Assembly (NCBI GenBank): GCA_914767715.1
Contig: OU612065.1
Span: 2,048,001 to 2,112,000 of the forward strand
Origin: Membranipora membranacea
Lineage: Eukaryota > Bryozoa > Gymnolaemata > Cheilostomatida > Membraniporidae
Length of the DNA: 64,000 nt
Reading direction: 5' to 3'
Shown: one piece after another, positions 1 through 12,156 of the stretch
How positions within the stretch are numbered: the stretch's first letter is position 1
How the letters are laid out: each line of letters begins with the position of its first letter
The notes under the pieces: generated by a model
What the model was told of the DNA's origin: nothing
Databases searched by the model: none
Seen by the model: the letters and a program-made list of their open reading frames with translations, nothing else
Made by a program: the position numbers and the translations under genes

Positions 1-719
1 TGTTTTGAAGCTAAGTTTGAAACAAAAATTTCCTTTAACTATTCAACCTGAGAAGTCTTAGAAGCCGCCATTAATTGGCCGCATCATGCACTGCGCAAGG
101 AGCGAGACTTTCTTCCCATCTCCTCATACTCAAGTCAATCCACTCAATCTCTTATTATTCAGACAATTGCCAACTAAAGCCGAAGGAGGCAGGATTTTGT
201 GCGAAGTGATACAAAGACACAATTTAATTGAGCAGTGTATCTTCTGGTGAAGATGCAAATGCTTGTAGGCTTGTATTCATACAGCGTTACACACACACAG
301 AATTAGCAACATAGTGTTAACTTGACTTCACTGCAGAGCCAACTATTTTGTTACAAGCAGGGCTCTCAACCTGGGAGGATTAAAATCCTAAGGTTTGCCA
401 ATACCATGTTTTGTAGTGGCATTTCCAAGGTGCAAATCGCCTTGTGCCTCAACAGCTGAGAATTTAGATGCTCTATAAGCCTCCCAATCCAACAGCAGAA
501 GTCTAGAGAGTAATTTAGGGCTCTACCATTGGTTTTTAGGGTGGCATTTTCAGTTTATATTTATAAGCAGCTAGATCATCGATTAAGAACCAACTGTAAT
601 TCTGGAATTCCCTGAGTAGAGCCCAAAAAAACCTGAGTCACTTGAGCTAAATCGGTGTGGATGAAAGCCCTGGCTCAAACATACCTAGCGATATAATTTG
701 GATTTCTTTTCCTTTATAG
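1..719. other. 5' flank or intron upstream of first visible EIF3M exon
   Basis: No coding exon is recognised here. The first eIF3m exon that I can read opens at 720 after a good acceptor (pyrimidine run, then TATAG) and begins at the residues AKELRAYL. Family members have about 16 more residues before this, and no matching stretch with a donor site was found in this flank, so the start codon probably lies outside the window. Confidence 0.6.
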
Positions 720-3700
720 GCCAAGGAGTTGAGAGCATATCTCAAAGCCAAGGGCGCTAAGATCTCTGATGGAGGGCACAATGATTTTGTTGCTGATTTA
801 AAGGAACTTGTAGAAAACTGCAGTGTAATATGGTCAGGCAGCAACACTAACGAGACAGGTATTTTCGTTATGAGGTGCACTGAGGCTGGAAATCGTATTT
901 TAATTTGGCCCAGAATTATGTAGCAATATATGTATTTTGTGTTTTCAAATATGGTCAAGATAGACTGGATTGCTTGAGATAGACTTCTTCCTTGATCAAG
1001 TGTGTCTGGATCAATCCAGAGATCTCTTTTTTATATCCGAGTGATACTTTGATGATCATGAAAAACTTTGGTTCAATTTTCAGAAATAGAAGCTGTGATG
1101 AACAGTCTTATTTCCCTCATCATTCTGGTACCTGACTGTGATGAGTTGGTCAGTCTATTCTGCCAATCGGTGGCTGCTCTGGATGAGAAAAATCAATGGA
1201 ATCAAGTTAGACTAAGAGTGTGAGTGTATCTGATTATTGCTTACACACTTCCCTTAGAAGGTTATGAATTTAGCTAGATAAGTGACGGCTATTATACCAT
1301 GTGGCAAAACTTGATGTATCCTGTTTGGCTAAAAATAAAAATACCATGTCTAAATGGGAATATTATAGGCAATACTCAATCCATTATCCTTCAATTAATT
1401 CCACAAACTCTTTTTGATATAGTACCATCTGCCTCTTTCTATCCTCAGATTGTATAGTTTCTTCAATGGATTTAACGACAAGTCAGCATTGAGATTACCA
1501 GTATACAGTAGCATGGTTAAGTTTGCAGGCCATGTTAATCTTATGAGTTGGGTACCAGCAGACTTAAAGCAGGTTTGTAACATCATCACATGTCAAATTA
1601 TTTATATGTAATATTTTGAGTGTGATTTTTAAGCTTCCAGTGTAGTTTTCCCCAATAGTGAATTGAAAGCTTTGAGCCTGGGAGTTCTTTTTTTTCTTAT
1701 ATCAAAATAATCACCTTATTAACCAAAATAATTGTGGAAAAAACTGCGAAGAGTGTTATGATTACAGCACGGAATTTTCTTCTCTAGGTTAGACAATACT
1801 CAGAACTCTGGGATCTGTCTAAACAGAAAGCTCAGGATCTATTGAGAGGCCTGTATGAGGCTTATGTTGAGTGTGGACAGAGGTAGGAGGTACTCTTATA
1901 TTCAAAATTCCTTTAGCCTGTCAGGAGGACAGAGAATATGTGGGGAAAGAGCGAAGTTATGATAAACTAAATGTTTTGTATTGTACACTGTGATATGGAA
2001 GGGTATCACTTAATTCACTACCGTGATCATCTTCTCTGTTGCAGTGAGAATGCCAGTAAAGTAATGATAGAACTGTTAGGATCTTACACTGAGAGCACAG
2101 CCTCCCAGGCTAAGCATGATGCACAGCGATGTATTGTATCAGCAATCGCAGATCCTAACACCTATCTTATGGATCACCTGCTCACACTGAAACCTGTCAA
2201 GCAACTAGAGGGCGAGAAAATATATGAGGTAGGTGTGTTTTTATATACTGTATACGTATATGTTGACTGAAATCTCACCAGGGAAGGTATTATTCATGTT
2301 CAATGACGAGTTGTTGACCCATGCAACAATATTGTAGTTATGAATAATTTGTCTCACAGTGTTCCTGGCTTTGACCACTAATCTTAAGTGTGGGGCAACA
2401 AACAGGGCCTCAGCCAAGTCAATTCTTCCACTGCGAGCCATTTTGAAAGCAGAGTGCACCCTGGCAAAAAATATCTACATATCAGTGAATTGTCTTTTCT
2501 AGCTCCTAATGATTTTCATAACTGGGAAACTTGCAGACTATCAGGCATTCTCAACCAAGAATAAAGACTTGGTTAACTCCTTAGGTATGTACAGTATTTA
2601 TATTTAACCAAGTCTTTAACTCCTTGATTTAACTTGGCGTGAAATCCAATTCACATCTTAGTATTACAACTGAGGACAGCTTAAATTGTTGAATATATGA
2701 TCTGCGCTATATGCTCATTCTCATTAGCATAACCGACCATGCTGGTGAGGGGACAGTTTCACTAAGCGACTAAGCGCTGAATGACCAGAACTATCTCAAT
2801 ACACCATGTAGACTGGTGTTAACTTTACTAAAAGAACAAACAATTCAAGGCAACATGTAGTGAATTATATAACTGTGTATAAATATGTTCTAGGGGCTAC
2901 ATAACTGTCGTAAGAGTTGTGTACAGCTTGTTGCCAGCATTTTTTCTGTCTGATTATTCATGAAGTAGTCTGAGCCCCCCAGACTTTTGCCCCTCGCACG
3001 ACGGCCCCCCGGCGAGGGAAAGTCTGAGAACAATGCAGGATCTTGCTTGAGTTGCTCTTGAGTGTTATAAGTTAATCAAGGGGAGCACTAAAACTGCAAT
3101 ATCTATTGATTCCTATTCATGCCACCTACTATATTGCTCCAGGTATGAGAATTTTCCAGTCTGACTCTGGGAAAAGTAGCCTCATGTTTGGGAAATACCC
3201 ATGAGCAGAGATATTCACTGCCAAGTAGTGAAGAAAATGTCAGCCAGAATTTCTTTCATTTTGAATAAGGGCGGTCATTCATGACATTGACAAAAGGTCA
3301 TACAAAGTGTATTATTGGACCCTAGGCTATATGAAGTAAGATTAATGTAGAAGTAATGAGAGGAAAAATCTAAGCAAATCCTGCAAAGTGCATAGACTAT
3401 TAATGAAGCTGCTATTTTACAAGCCTCAATGTATTTTTTACAGGTCTCGATGACGCTCAGAATCTTAGGAAAATGAAGATGCTGACATTCCTTCACTTAG
3501 CAGAAGGCAGAAATGTCATAGATTTCAAAATGATACAGAGTGAGATCGGTGTCGATGACGATGGGGTAGAGCAGTTTGTTATTGATGGTATGTATGATTT
3601 CTGCATCGTACAGTGAGTGATTGTGATTTTGCTCTTGAACAAGTTCTGTTTAAAGATGGAGTGTAATTCAGATCCAGCTTTAATTGTAGACACTTGGTAG

Positions 3701-4688
3701 TCTATCTACAGGGATTTATTTGTGCGGGGGAGGAATAATATGGACCAAACATTTTTTATGAGACTTACTTTTACCAATTTGCTATGCTCAAAATTAAATC
3801 CTAAAAACTTATGAGATCACGGTAATTACACGGAGGAGCATAGCATGTCTTGTCAAGACAGGCTACATTGAGCCATATTTAATAGCGTAAAGCATGCCGA
3901 TTAATGATATATTGATTTATAATTCATTAGAAAATCAATATCATGCAGTGCACCTGCTTTAACACACATTGTGACACTGTAATTTAACTATAAACTGATC
4001 GGAAAATTATTGTATTCCTACACTTTTTTACATCTAATTTTCTTCTAAAAAAAAAGAAAATTAGGTTTCAAAACTACATCAGAAGAGTCAAATATAGTTG
4101 AGGAATGTGTAGCTATAATGATTTTCAAAAATACTAAATATTTACTGAGAAAAATCGCTAAATGTAACTCAGTCATTATTGATTGATAGAGCATTGTTTA
4201 TTAGAGTCCTACATATGACATCATATTCTTGCTTATAAATGTAAACAAATTGTTGTGATGTATTTGGCGCCAAATCGGAGCACATGTACATAATCGGAAT
4301 CGGGTGATCTATCAACCTGGATAGGGACGGGAGAAAGTGAATCTGACCCGTACCCCCTCTTTAACAACAGTTCATACTGGTGTTTTATTATTACTAAACA
4401 ATGTTTTGAGGTTGACCTATGCGATGTGTTGATGTGTCATTGTCATAGATTTCTATAGAAATTGAATCATGTAAATTATTGTTGATTTCAGCTGTGAAGA
4501 CAAAGACTGTTACAGCCAAGATGGATCAGATGAATAAGAGAGTTATTGTAACCACTTCCACTCATCGAACCTTCGGTAAACAAAATTGGCTGGAGCTGAG
4601 TAACCAGTTAGAATCGTGGAGAAGTAATCTAGAGAAGACAAGTCAAGGTTTCCATATGATCATTGAGCAAGCACAAACCGCTGAGTAG
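720..4688 (+). CDS. EIF3M: eukaryotic translation initiation factor 3 subunit M (5' partial)
   Basis: Subunit of eIF3, the complex that loads mRNA and initiator tRNA on the 40S ribosome in the cytoplasm. Eight exons are visible: 720-858, 1084-1219, 1449-1572, 1788-1882, 2045-2228, 2503-2584, 3444-3587 and 4492-4688, all with GT-AG junctions and consistent phases. The translation follows the vertebrate protein closely. Diagnostic stretches are [26 protein letters not shown] and, near the C-terminus, [14 protein letters not shown]. The later exons make up the PCI domain. The protein ends at TAG 4686-4688. Only the first roughly 16 codons are missing, and they are probably upstream of the window. 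The gene is convergent with the Asterix gene, whose stop lies 331 bases away. Intron 6 contains a GC-rich repeat, and the donor of exon 6 sits in a predicted hairpin. Confidence 0.96.
2562..2618. repeat. 15-bp inverted repeat spanning an EIF3M 5' splice site
   Basis: A perfect 15-base arm at 2562-2576 lies inside exon 6 (codons for KDLVN). Its reverse complement is at 2604-2618 in the intron. The exon 6 donor (GT at 2585) falls in the 27-base loop. A short direct copy of AACTCCTT follows both arms, which suggests an inverted local duplication of the exon end. Confidence 0.6.
2968..3025. repeat. GC-rich dispersed repeat, copy 1
   Basis: It starts with a GTCTG...CAGAC hairpin, followed by CTTTTGCC, CGACGGCC and CCGG blocks. 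A diverged copy in the same order is at 62581-62636. Each copy lies inside an intron. The identity of the family is unknown. Confidence 0.45.
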
Positions 4689-5019
4689 TTACATCAGCCC
4701 CATACAACGCTTTCTTCAACTTGTATTACGGACAGAAAAATGCTATATAAATTGACTGGCACTTTATTACTCCTTATTTACACAATAGAATTCTCTACCA
4801 AGCAAACAGGCTACTTTACTATTTACAAAATTGTGGATTCTACTGAGCTGTTAATTTCCAACAACTAGACGTCACAAGTATATCTGACTATGTAAAAGTT
4901 AAAAATTCACTAACATCAGATCTACAAAGTTTAAGCTACAAAATAATTTATACCAGGGCTCAGCTATACATCAATCCATTCATGTTATCATGTGTGTCCT
5001 CTGTTGACCATGTGTTCAT
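4689..5019. other. convergent intergenic space EIF3M/Asterix
   Basis: This holds the 3' ends of both neighbouring transcripts. No canonical AATAAA was seen in the expected positions and no open frame of note. Confidence 0.5.
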
Positions 5020-8000
5020 CTATTGCCACGGTGGTGTAAGTGGTGTAGGATTTTGCATATAAGACATGACCACAGAGGATATAGACAACCTGCATAAATC
5101 AATATCAAACATGGATGGTCACAAAGTGAGAAGCAGTTGGTATTTAGGGATTTAGGTATTCTGGATCAAACACAGCATAAAAAATAGTGTTATAAAGGTT
5201 TTATCGGAACATTAATCTCTAGGACATTAAAAGTTCGCACATATTCAGCATCTGCATGATTGGAACAAGACGGGTTTGAAGGCTTACTTATCACAATTTT
5301 AAGGACAACATCCACGAAAATTGAAATAAATAAGCTTTCCAATACTGAAAATATTATGAAATAACTATTACTGATCTAATCATGATGAGCGTGTGACACA
5401 TAGACTTATTATATTAAGTCTCTGGTGTGACATGACAATATTCCATGGAGCAGCTAATCATGTACATGGTCATGACAAAGACCACATATGCTAAATATAG
5501 CAGAAGAAGAACGGGGAGTTTCAGCCTTCCATTCTGTCGTACTTGATGACACTCAGACCGATGAACTAGTTGATTGAACAGATGAGGATTGATACTCACA
5601 TAAAGCTGCTGAATACTTGTTTTGCATCATCCGAAGTCTTGCTATTGGCAAATCCTATCAGCGCACAATAAACAGCACACCATGCACACCATTTAATCTG
5701 TCAGGCAAACAAAATTATTGGAGTTGACCTTGAGGGACAATAGATGCAGAATAGACAATAGATGAAATCATAGAATTCATGCTGAAACCTCCTTATGGAT
5801 ATTATCTATAAACTGATCAACACTTGACAAATGGTATATCTGTATATCAGTAAATTATGTTAGCCTTATAACTTTCATCCTACCTTCATCATCAAGCCAC
5901 ACATACTCAAAATCATTCCCAGTAAGTTCATGTAGTCTGACACCGGGTCATCTAATGGGTTTACAGGAAGTGGTTTAAACCTGAAATGATAACAACATGA
6001 ATGGATCAATAGAAAATCTGTAGCATACACCAGTGCTAAATGGTTGGGATTGAGAGTGGTAAGGTACAGTACATAATTATGAATGATACATGTTAGACCA
6101 GTTCACATTTTCATGTGTCGACCTGCCCTGGAGACATTTTTATATGATGGGATGGCGAGGCAGGTATTTTTACACGCTCCAGAGTTTCTTCCTGATCAAT
6201 CAAAAGGAGGTACATTCTCTGCACATCACCATGGTTGCTCTACAGGAGGCTCTATATCTAAACCCATGGCCTCATCCCATGATCCAACCTGAAACCTGAT
6301 AGTGAATTTGCAAAGTAAAATGTAGCACAGACCTGAGTTACCGGCCCAAGTTGGTGAAGAGTGAAGACTAAGATCATAAAAAAGATGTCCGAAGTGATTG
6401 AGGGTAATGATTTCACTTCTTTGATATGGGTTCACTGCTTACTCATTGATATGAAATTATGGATCTGTGGCAGCAATATCATGTTTCTGAACTTGTGGAC
6501 CAATCAATAATGAGATATGAGGTCTAGCAATGAACCCCCTTATGGGAGTTGGAGTTCATTAGGTCCAGCATATCTAAATAAATAGCCATATGCTTGATAA
6601 GGGTCAAATATGTTACCCTAATCCATATTATGTATATCAGTGGTTGTGCTAGTAAACGTTTACTGCCATGTTAAGACCCAACCACTTGGATTGATCAGAT
6701 CATAAATAAATCAAAATTTTAATTTATAGCAACCACTTCAACCTAAACTGTGTGCATACAGGTGGGGATGACCTGCTGCTATATATTATAGATAATAAGA
6801 CTCATCTCTCATCTAATTAATCTCACTCGGAGCGCTTTGGCTCCTTTATCGAGATGCAGTCGTGTATGAACAATTGTTTAAATTATCAGTAGTAAGGAAG
6901 AAAACCAGTTTGTCTATGAGATAAGAACATAGTTAATTATGCTTCGATTCAAAGCTCAATAGCTAGCTACTGCCAAGAGAAAAAAAATAAATAAATAAAT
7001 ATACACAGCACAGCTTCAGATGTTATGAAGCAGAGTCAGTCTTATAATCAGTTAGGCAAAACAGCTAGTATCATTAGAAAAGTTTATGGATGCGATGTTT
7101 ATATGAATGTTTGGCAGTTTTGGTGTTGATATTGACCTTAATAGCGCCATGTCTGGTATTGTGACACTCGGCAAAATAAAGGGAGAACCGATCTTGGTCT
7201 ATAGCGGCATTACCAGAAAGCATACGAAAGTACATTTTTTGGTCTGCATTAACACTTCTTTGTGCAAGGGTGTCCCAATTAAGTTGTGTCATGAGCTCAG
7301 TAATATGGTCTCGTATGTCCACCCAGGGAGAATGGAATTCCATGGAATTCCATTCTCCCTGGTCCACCTGAAGGCCTTTCTATTTATACCTTCTATGATA
7401 TTGATGTTTTTCAATTAAAATGGAGACCAGGTGTGGGTCGCATATTCTAGTATAGGGCGACAGACTGTTTTATAAGCTATGACTCTGGTTTTACTTTTAG
7501 CCTCTTTTAGACAGCGCGTCAGCATGTGTAATGATTTATTAGCTTTTGAGCAAATGTTTATTATATGTTGATCGAATGACAGTTTATTGTCAATCGTGAC
7601 ACCAAGGTATAGTACTTTGTCAACACATTGTAAGGGGACATTATTCATACTGTATTGTGAAACTAGAGGATTTACAGTGGAGCGTTGAATTGTCATATGC
7701 TCACATTTATTTACATTGAACTTCATCTGATGGGATGGCGAGGCAGGTATTTTTACACGCTTCAGAGTTTCTTCCTGATCAATCAATCATTTATATTACC
7801 AACTGGGTCCAGGACTTTCTGTCTGACAGATTCCAAAAGGTTGCTGTTAGAGGTGCAGAGTCGGATGCCTTACCTGTGACCTCAGGAGTACCTCAGGGTT
7901 CGGTCCTTGGGCCTACCTTATTTCTGCTCTATATAAATGACCTGCCTAACTCAGTCTCCTGCAACGTAAGCCTTTACGCCTACAACACACTGATATATGC

Positions 8001-9215
8001 TAAAATCCAAACCCGAGCTGATGAGATTTGCTTTCAAAACACCATTGACTCACTTGTGAGTTGGTCAATAAAGAACAAAATGCCTTTCAACAGAACGAAA
8101 TGTGAGGTGATTGTGTTCAATCAAGGTGCTACACCGCTCCCTCAGTACACTTTATCTGATCACTTATCACAATGTGTTGATACCACTAAGTACCTTGGAG
8201 TCGTGCTACAATCAGATCTGAAATTTAAGAAACATATATGTGACATTATGGGAAGCGCAAACAAGACTCTAGGTTGTATAAAATACACGCTACATGGAGC
8301 TCCTGAGAAGGCAAAACTACTTGCGTACACGAGCTTATGCCGCCCTAAGCTTGAATATGCAGATGTACTCTGGGACCCGTCTGACAATGCCTCTATAGAG
8401 GATCTTGAACTAGTGCGAAACAAAGCAGTGAGATTCATAAAAAATATCAAAGGCAGACGTGGCGTCACAGAGGCACGTACTAGTCTTGGAATCCAGACTC
8501 TACAAGAGAGACGTAAAGCCCATAGAATATCACTCCTGATGAGAATTCTCTCAGACCAGAATAAACACGATACCCTATCCTCTGACTATGATGAACTTGT
8601 AAACTGTAGATCACAGGCAACTATGAAAACAAGGGCAGCTAATAGAGGAGAGCCCACCTCTATCCAGGCATCGTCTGCCGTTTATCATAACAGTTTCCTG
8701 CCACGAAGCATAAGGGACCTCCGGATAGGGTCTCAACAAAATTAACCTTGAAATGGCTACATGCCAGAATTCTGAAAATACCACTGCTCAAACAAATGCC
8801 TCAACAAATGAGGCACTCGGCCTTTATACCTGACATTGGTAGTGTACGAGTGTTCTAAAGTAATTGAGGTAAGAATTGAGGTAAGAACTGTCTGCCCAAG
8901 TTATAAGATGGTCTAGGTCATTCTGAAATAAACTAGAATCAGCAGGTGTTGTGATTGGTTTGTACAACAAGGAATCATCTGCATATAGTATGATCTGACC
9001 ACCAACTTGATATTATTCATAATGTGAAACCGATATTTGCCTAGTCATTATTGACACCATTTTTGACTCTATCTGATAATCTATCTATCCATACAATGAT
9101 TGAACTACCTCTCCCTTCATTGATCCATATATATTTTATGTATAAAATTAAGATGCATATATATATTATACCTTTTCACTTTCTCCGGTCTTCTTGGGTC
9201 AGTTGCAGAACTCAT
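5020..9215 (-). CDS. WDR83OS: Asterix, PAT complex subunit (WDR83OS/C19orf56 homologue)
   Basis: Small ER-membrane protein that, with CCDC47, forms the PAT chaperone for nascent multipass membrane proteins. Four exons on the minus strand, in order: 9172-9215, 5884-5980, 5600-5697 and 5020-5089. They join in phase to give 102 residues; the human protein has 106. Exon 1 gives [14 protein letters not shown]. The later exons give [20 protein letters not shown], then [19 protein letters not shown], then [19 protein letters not shown]. All are near matches to the family, with the two hydrophobic segments preserved. Intron 1 is 3.2 kb, far longer than the others, because LINE remnants occupy it. The first exon is too short to stand out as an open frame, but the DPRRP motif and the phase fit make it secure. 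Confidence 0.95.
6145..6202. repeat. 58-bp repeat, copy 1
   Basis: This 58-base block recurs almost identically at 7728-7785 (one difference seen). Flanks differ on both sides, so the unit is sharply bounded. Read on the minus strand it gives [17 protein letters not shown]. Confidence 0.7.
7324..7361. repeat. 38-bp perfect palindrome with 7-bp target duplication
   Basis: Two 19-base arms with no loop, beginning CAGGGAG and ending CTCCCTG, centred on CCATGG. It is bounded by GTCCACC at 7317-7323 and again at 7362-7368. It lies inside LINE A and breaks its reading frame, which shows it was inserted. Confidence 0.8.
7728..7785. repeat. 58-bp repeat, copy 2 at LINE A/LINE B junction
   Basis: Second copy of the 58-base block at 6145-6202. 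It lies exactly where the minus-strand LINE A coding sequence stops and the plus-strand LINE B sequence begins. Confidence 0.7.
7786..8745 (+). mobile_element. LINE B reverse transcriptase remnant (5' truncated)
   Basis: Continuous frame of about 320 codons to TAA. It shows RT palm and thumb motifs: [13 protein letters not shown], then [20 protein letters not shown], then [17 protein letters not shown] and [18 protein letters not shown]. The C-terminal part is typical ([18 protein letters not shown], then [20 protein letters not shown]). The catalytic box reads YAYN instead of YADD, so the enzyme would be inactive. Endonuclease and early RT regions are absent. A short 3' tail probably runs on to about 8870. 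It is inserted into LINE A, within intron 1 of the Asterix gene. Confidence 0.85.
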
Positions 9216-10590
9216 TTTGATACTTAATAGCAGTGTATAACTGTGAAAACTTTAGAACCCAGAGGCTCCTTGAATTTTGGTCTTGTTTCTCCTTCCAATA
9301 TAACTGAGAAAGAAAAAAAAAAGATCTTCTTTTGTACCGGAAATTAGTTGAACGACCTTGACCTCAATATAGATAGTTACGCCCACAGACAAAAATACTA
9401 AAATGTGGTATTTCCAAAAATGTATTCCACAACTTCTACTGTATTTATGTTTGCTTCTATTGGTGGAAATTTTTGGTATATAGTCCTACTGAGTACATTA
9501 TATCTTCATCAGAATAACATTTAGAGCTGACTGCAATCAGATTTTAGTACACCTGTGGATTGTGTCTAATGTATGGAATCCCTCAAGCCAATGAACTTCA
9601 TCGCTCAAGCAGACATCATTAACCCCATGAGAGGATAACTCATAAAGACAACACATCCTCAACTAAGTAGCCTACTTCGAGTGGAACAGAGGGGAGGGGT
9701 GGAAACAAGGAGACTGGGTGACAGAACTCCCTGGTCAGAAGGGAGATGGGCAGGATGGAAAGCTTTTTTAACTGAATGTTACCCAGGGACGGCCCAGTGA
9801 GCGAGCCTCTTCTTCAAGGCTGGCAGTGCCATACCTGACAAGTCTCCCTTTTTGGTAGGGAGCCTCCCAGTTTTTAGGGTCTTTTTCCACCCCCTCCCTA
9901 TCTCCCTTTTTCCTCCCTTTTATCAGCTTCCTTTAGCCAGAAAACTTTTTAAGCTTCTTTTTGCAAGGGAAACTATGTTTTCCTATCTCAGCAGTACATA
10001 TTACTATGTAATTGCTTATTACAATTACTGCTTGTATGTAAAAATAGGTAAAATGACGCAATTCATAATATGAATGCTCAACTTTTGGCTTAGAAATATG
10101 ACAAACAAGGGCTGAATTGCGCCGACACTCTGGGGCGCAGAGCCGTATTCCGGGTTAGGAGTTTGTCCACGGAGACCTCCTGATTTCTGGGTCTACCTAC
10201 TTGTCATGTATGGGCAGTGCTCAGAAATACCCTTTTTTTCAGCAGCCCAATTTTTAATGTGCATTGACAAAGAGCATCTCATACACAAAGAACTAGTATG
10301 GATGGATATCAATTCACCCAAAACCTTTGGTTTTCATTGATCTCATGCTATGTATGTTGCATAACATCACAATAATTTTTGTAATGCTTACAAATCTAGA
10401 ATAGATATGTCTCACCATTGGACTGCTGCAATTTTTTAGTTTTCAACTTAAATTTCTTAAATTTGTTTTCCCAAACAAAAGTTAAGCAATGAGGCAGTAC
10501 TATGGTTAGCCGATGAGGGAGTTCATTGGGTTAGCACTAAGATCGAGAGCCCCTCATTCATGCATCAACGAATTAAGGTCTCTTTGTAGG

Positions 10591-10790
10591 AGGAAACTCA
10601 GTTGGTTATAGTGCCTGCCCTCTAATGCGCAAGCGTTGGAGGTCCCTGGGTTTGAATCCGATTGCAATCTACCGACTACTGAGCTCATTTGACGCTCCGA
10701 CCTGTCGGCAAACTGAGAGCAACTTGGTTTCGATTACGGCGGTTGCGCTCTTAAGGCACTGATATTTCTCAGTCTTTGGACAGAGACAAG
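10591..10790 (+). repeat. tRNA-derived SINE-like repeat, copy 1
   Basis: The head resembles a tRNA: an A-box-like CAGTTGGTTATAGTGCC, then an anticodon-arm-like stem, then a B-box-like GGGTTTGAATCC near 10648-10660. The body (GACCTG, TGAGAGCAACT, TTTCTCAGTCTTTGGACAGAG) recurs in diverged form at 54100-54245. Confidence 0.5.
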
Positions 10791-11398
10791 CTTGCGATTT
10801 TAACAACCCACATAGGAGCATTGTACACAAAATACAAGCTTTTCTCAATAATAAGCCAATTTTTATAGGGATAATGTTTCGTATGTTGTCTTCTTTTTAT
10901 GCAAGAAGAGACAATCCTACTACTTACTTCAAAATATTCCTAATTTATTACTATCATATTCCTAATTGCTCTTGGGTGAATGTTCTCACATTTTACATTG
11001 TTCTGATCTCTCTGAGCTTTCAGCCTGAGCTACTGTATCACAGAATTATAACTAAATATATGCGTAGTGGTGAATTGTTCACAAAAACTGTAAGGGTACG
11101 TAGATACGTACTATGTTCCCTATATATTACTATGTAATGTAACTTTTGTTTTCATTACATATCAACTCTGACAATAAGATATTTTTTAGTAGCGGAGCTG
11201 GGCAGCAACTGGATATATATTTATATATAAACATACTAAATTCAGTTTATTTGAAGCAAAATAAATGCAACAAAGCTCACTGTGTAATCAAAATTGCGTG
11301 CAAATATTTATTTGTACATATCAAATATTGTTTTTCAATATTTATTTTTCATATTTTTATCTCACTAGTGTTTATTGTCTATCTACCTCTATCTCTAG

Positions 11399-12156
11399 GT
11401 TTGGCAGCTGCGTAACAGGACAGGTTGTTTGGGATTAACGTGTTCTGATGGTTATCGATTCCGAAATAGAACAGAGTTATTTGGTGAGTGTAATATCATT
11501 TGTGATGAGCAACCTCTTGTTGTTGCAAACCCCAAGTCTATAATTTATAGTGTATCACTTTAACCTAGCCTGGCCAGGTTGTCCGTTTCCTACCGAGACA
11601 GCCTACCAAGGCTGCCTTTAACCTCCAAGGTCTGTTTCGTTTTAGCAAGAAATTACTCTCTTATCAGCCAAAGTTATCACGAAAACTGCATCAAATCAGT
11701 GAGTCTTTCCCATAAGACTGCGTAAAGAAGATGAAATCTAAAAGTTACATGAAGAGAATTGGCATTGGAAAAGTTGCTGCAATAGCTGCCCTAGTTTGTT
11801 GGTAGGTCGGAGCAAACCTAAGAGGCCTAGCTAACCCTTGTCTTTAACAGACTGCAGTGAGACTCGAAGAACTAACTCCTATATTCTTATTATCATTAGA
11901 TTGATTTCAGGCATAACGAAAAATGAAAAAACGTTACATCAACAAATGAATATTGAGAATAAAGCTAAAAGCAACATGGTATTGAAAATGCTAAATAACC
12001 ACAATATTGGTTTATATAACCATATATTGGTTTATTTCAGGCAATTTCAGATTCATCAAAATTGGTGAACTGCTCAGTGTATCCATAGCTTCTTTACTTG
12101 AGGCCCTGGTTGCTGCTCACCCAAAAGTGTTCAAACCGAGTGTTTCGACAGTGTAG
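11399..12156 (+). CDS. weak candidate: two exons of an unrecognised gene or gene remnant
   Basis: I do not recognise this protein. Segment 11399-11483 lies between a good acceptor (CTATCTCTAG) and a good donor (GTGAGT). It reads RNRTGCLGLTCSDGYRF with a further RNRTELF. It joins in phase (1 to 2) to 12041-12156, which follows TTTATTTCAG and reads NFRFIKIGELLSVSIASLLE then ALVAAHPKVFKPS before TAG. The phase match and absence of stops are suggestive, but there is no visible start exon and no homologue that I can name. It could be a pseudogene or chance. Confidence 0.22.

Larger units (their letters stand above)
7074..9004 (-). mobile_element. LINE A remnant, RT domain (CR1/L2/Jockey-like), split by LINE B
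   Basis: Minus-strand reverse-transcriptase pieces. At about 8877-9004 the frame reads [19 protein letters not shown], holding the catalytic YADD, then [10 protein letters not shown]. The same protein resumes below 7730 with [31 protein letters not shown] and [14 protein letters not shown]. It ends in the typical C-terminal LNWDTLAQR and MLSGNAAID motifs down to 7074. The intervening 1.1 kb is an oppositely oriented LINE, so A was interrupted. The element is dead: 5' truncated, with an in-frame stop near 7412 and a 38-bp palindrome inside the coding region. Confidence 0.78.

Noticed and set aside
4021-4065. Hairpin CTAATTTTCTT...AAGAAAATTAG
   Set aside because: It has no flanking direct repeat and consists of low-complexity A/T tracts; chance is likely.
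5414-5599. 61-codon hydrophobic minus-strand frame as a membrane protein
   Set aside because: It lies in the last intron of the Asterix gene; the true exon 3 is at 5020-5089.
6083-6435. Overlapping short frames near the first 58-bp repeat
   Set aside because: Three frames overlap on both strands with no family match; they are intronic and repeat-derived.
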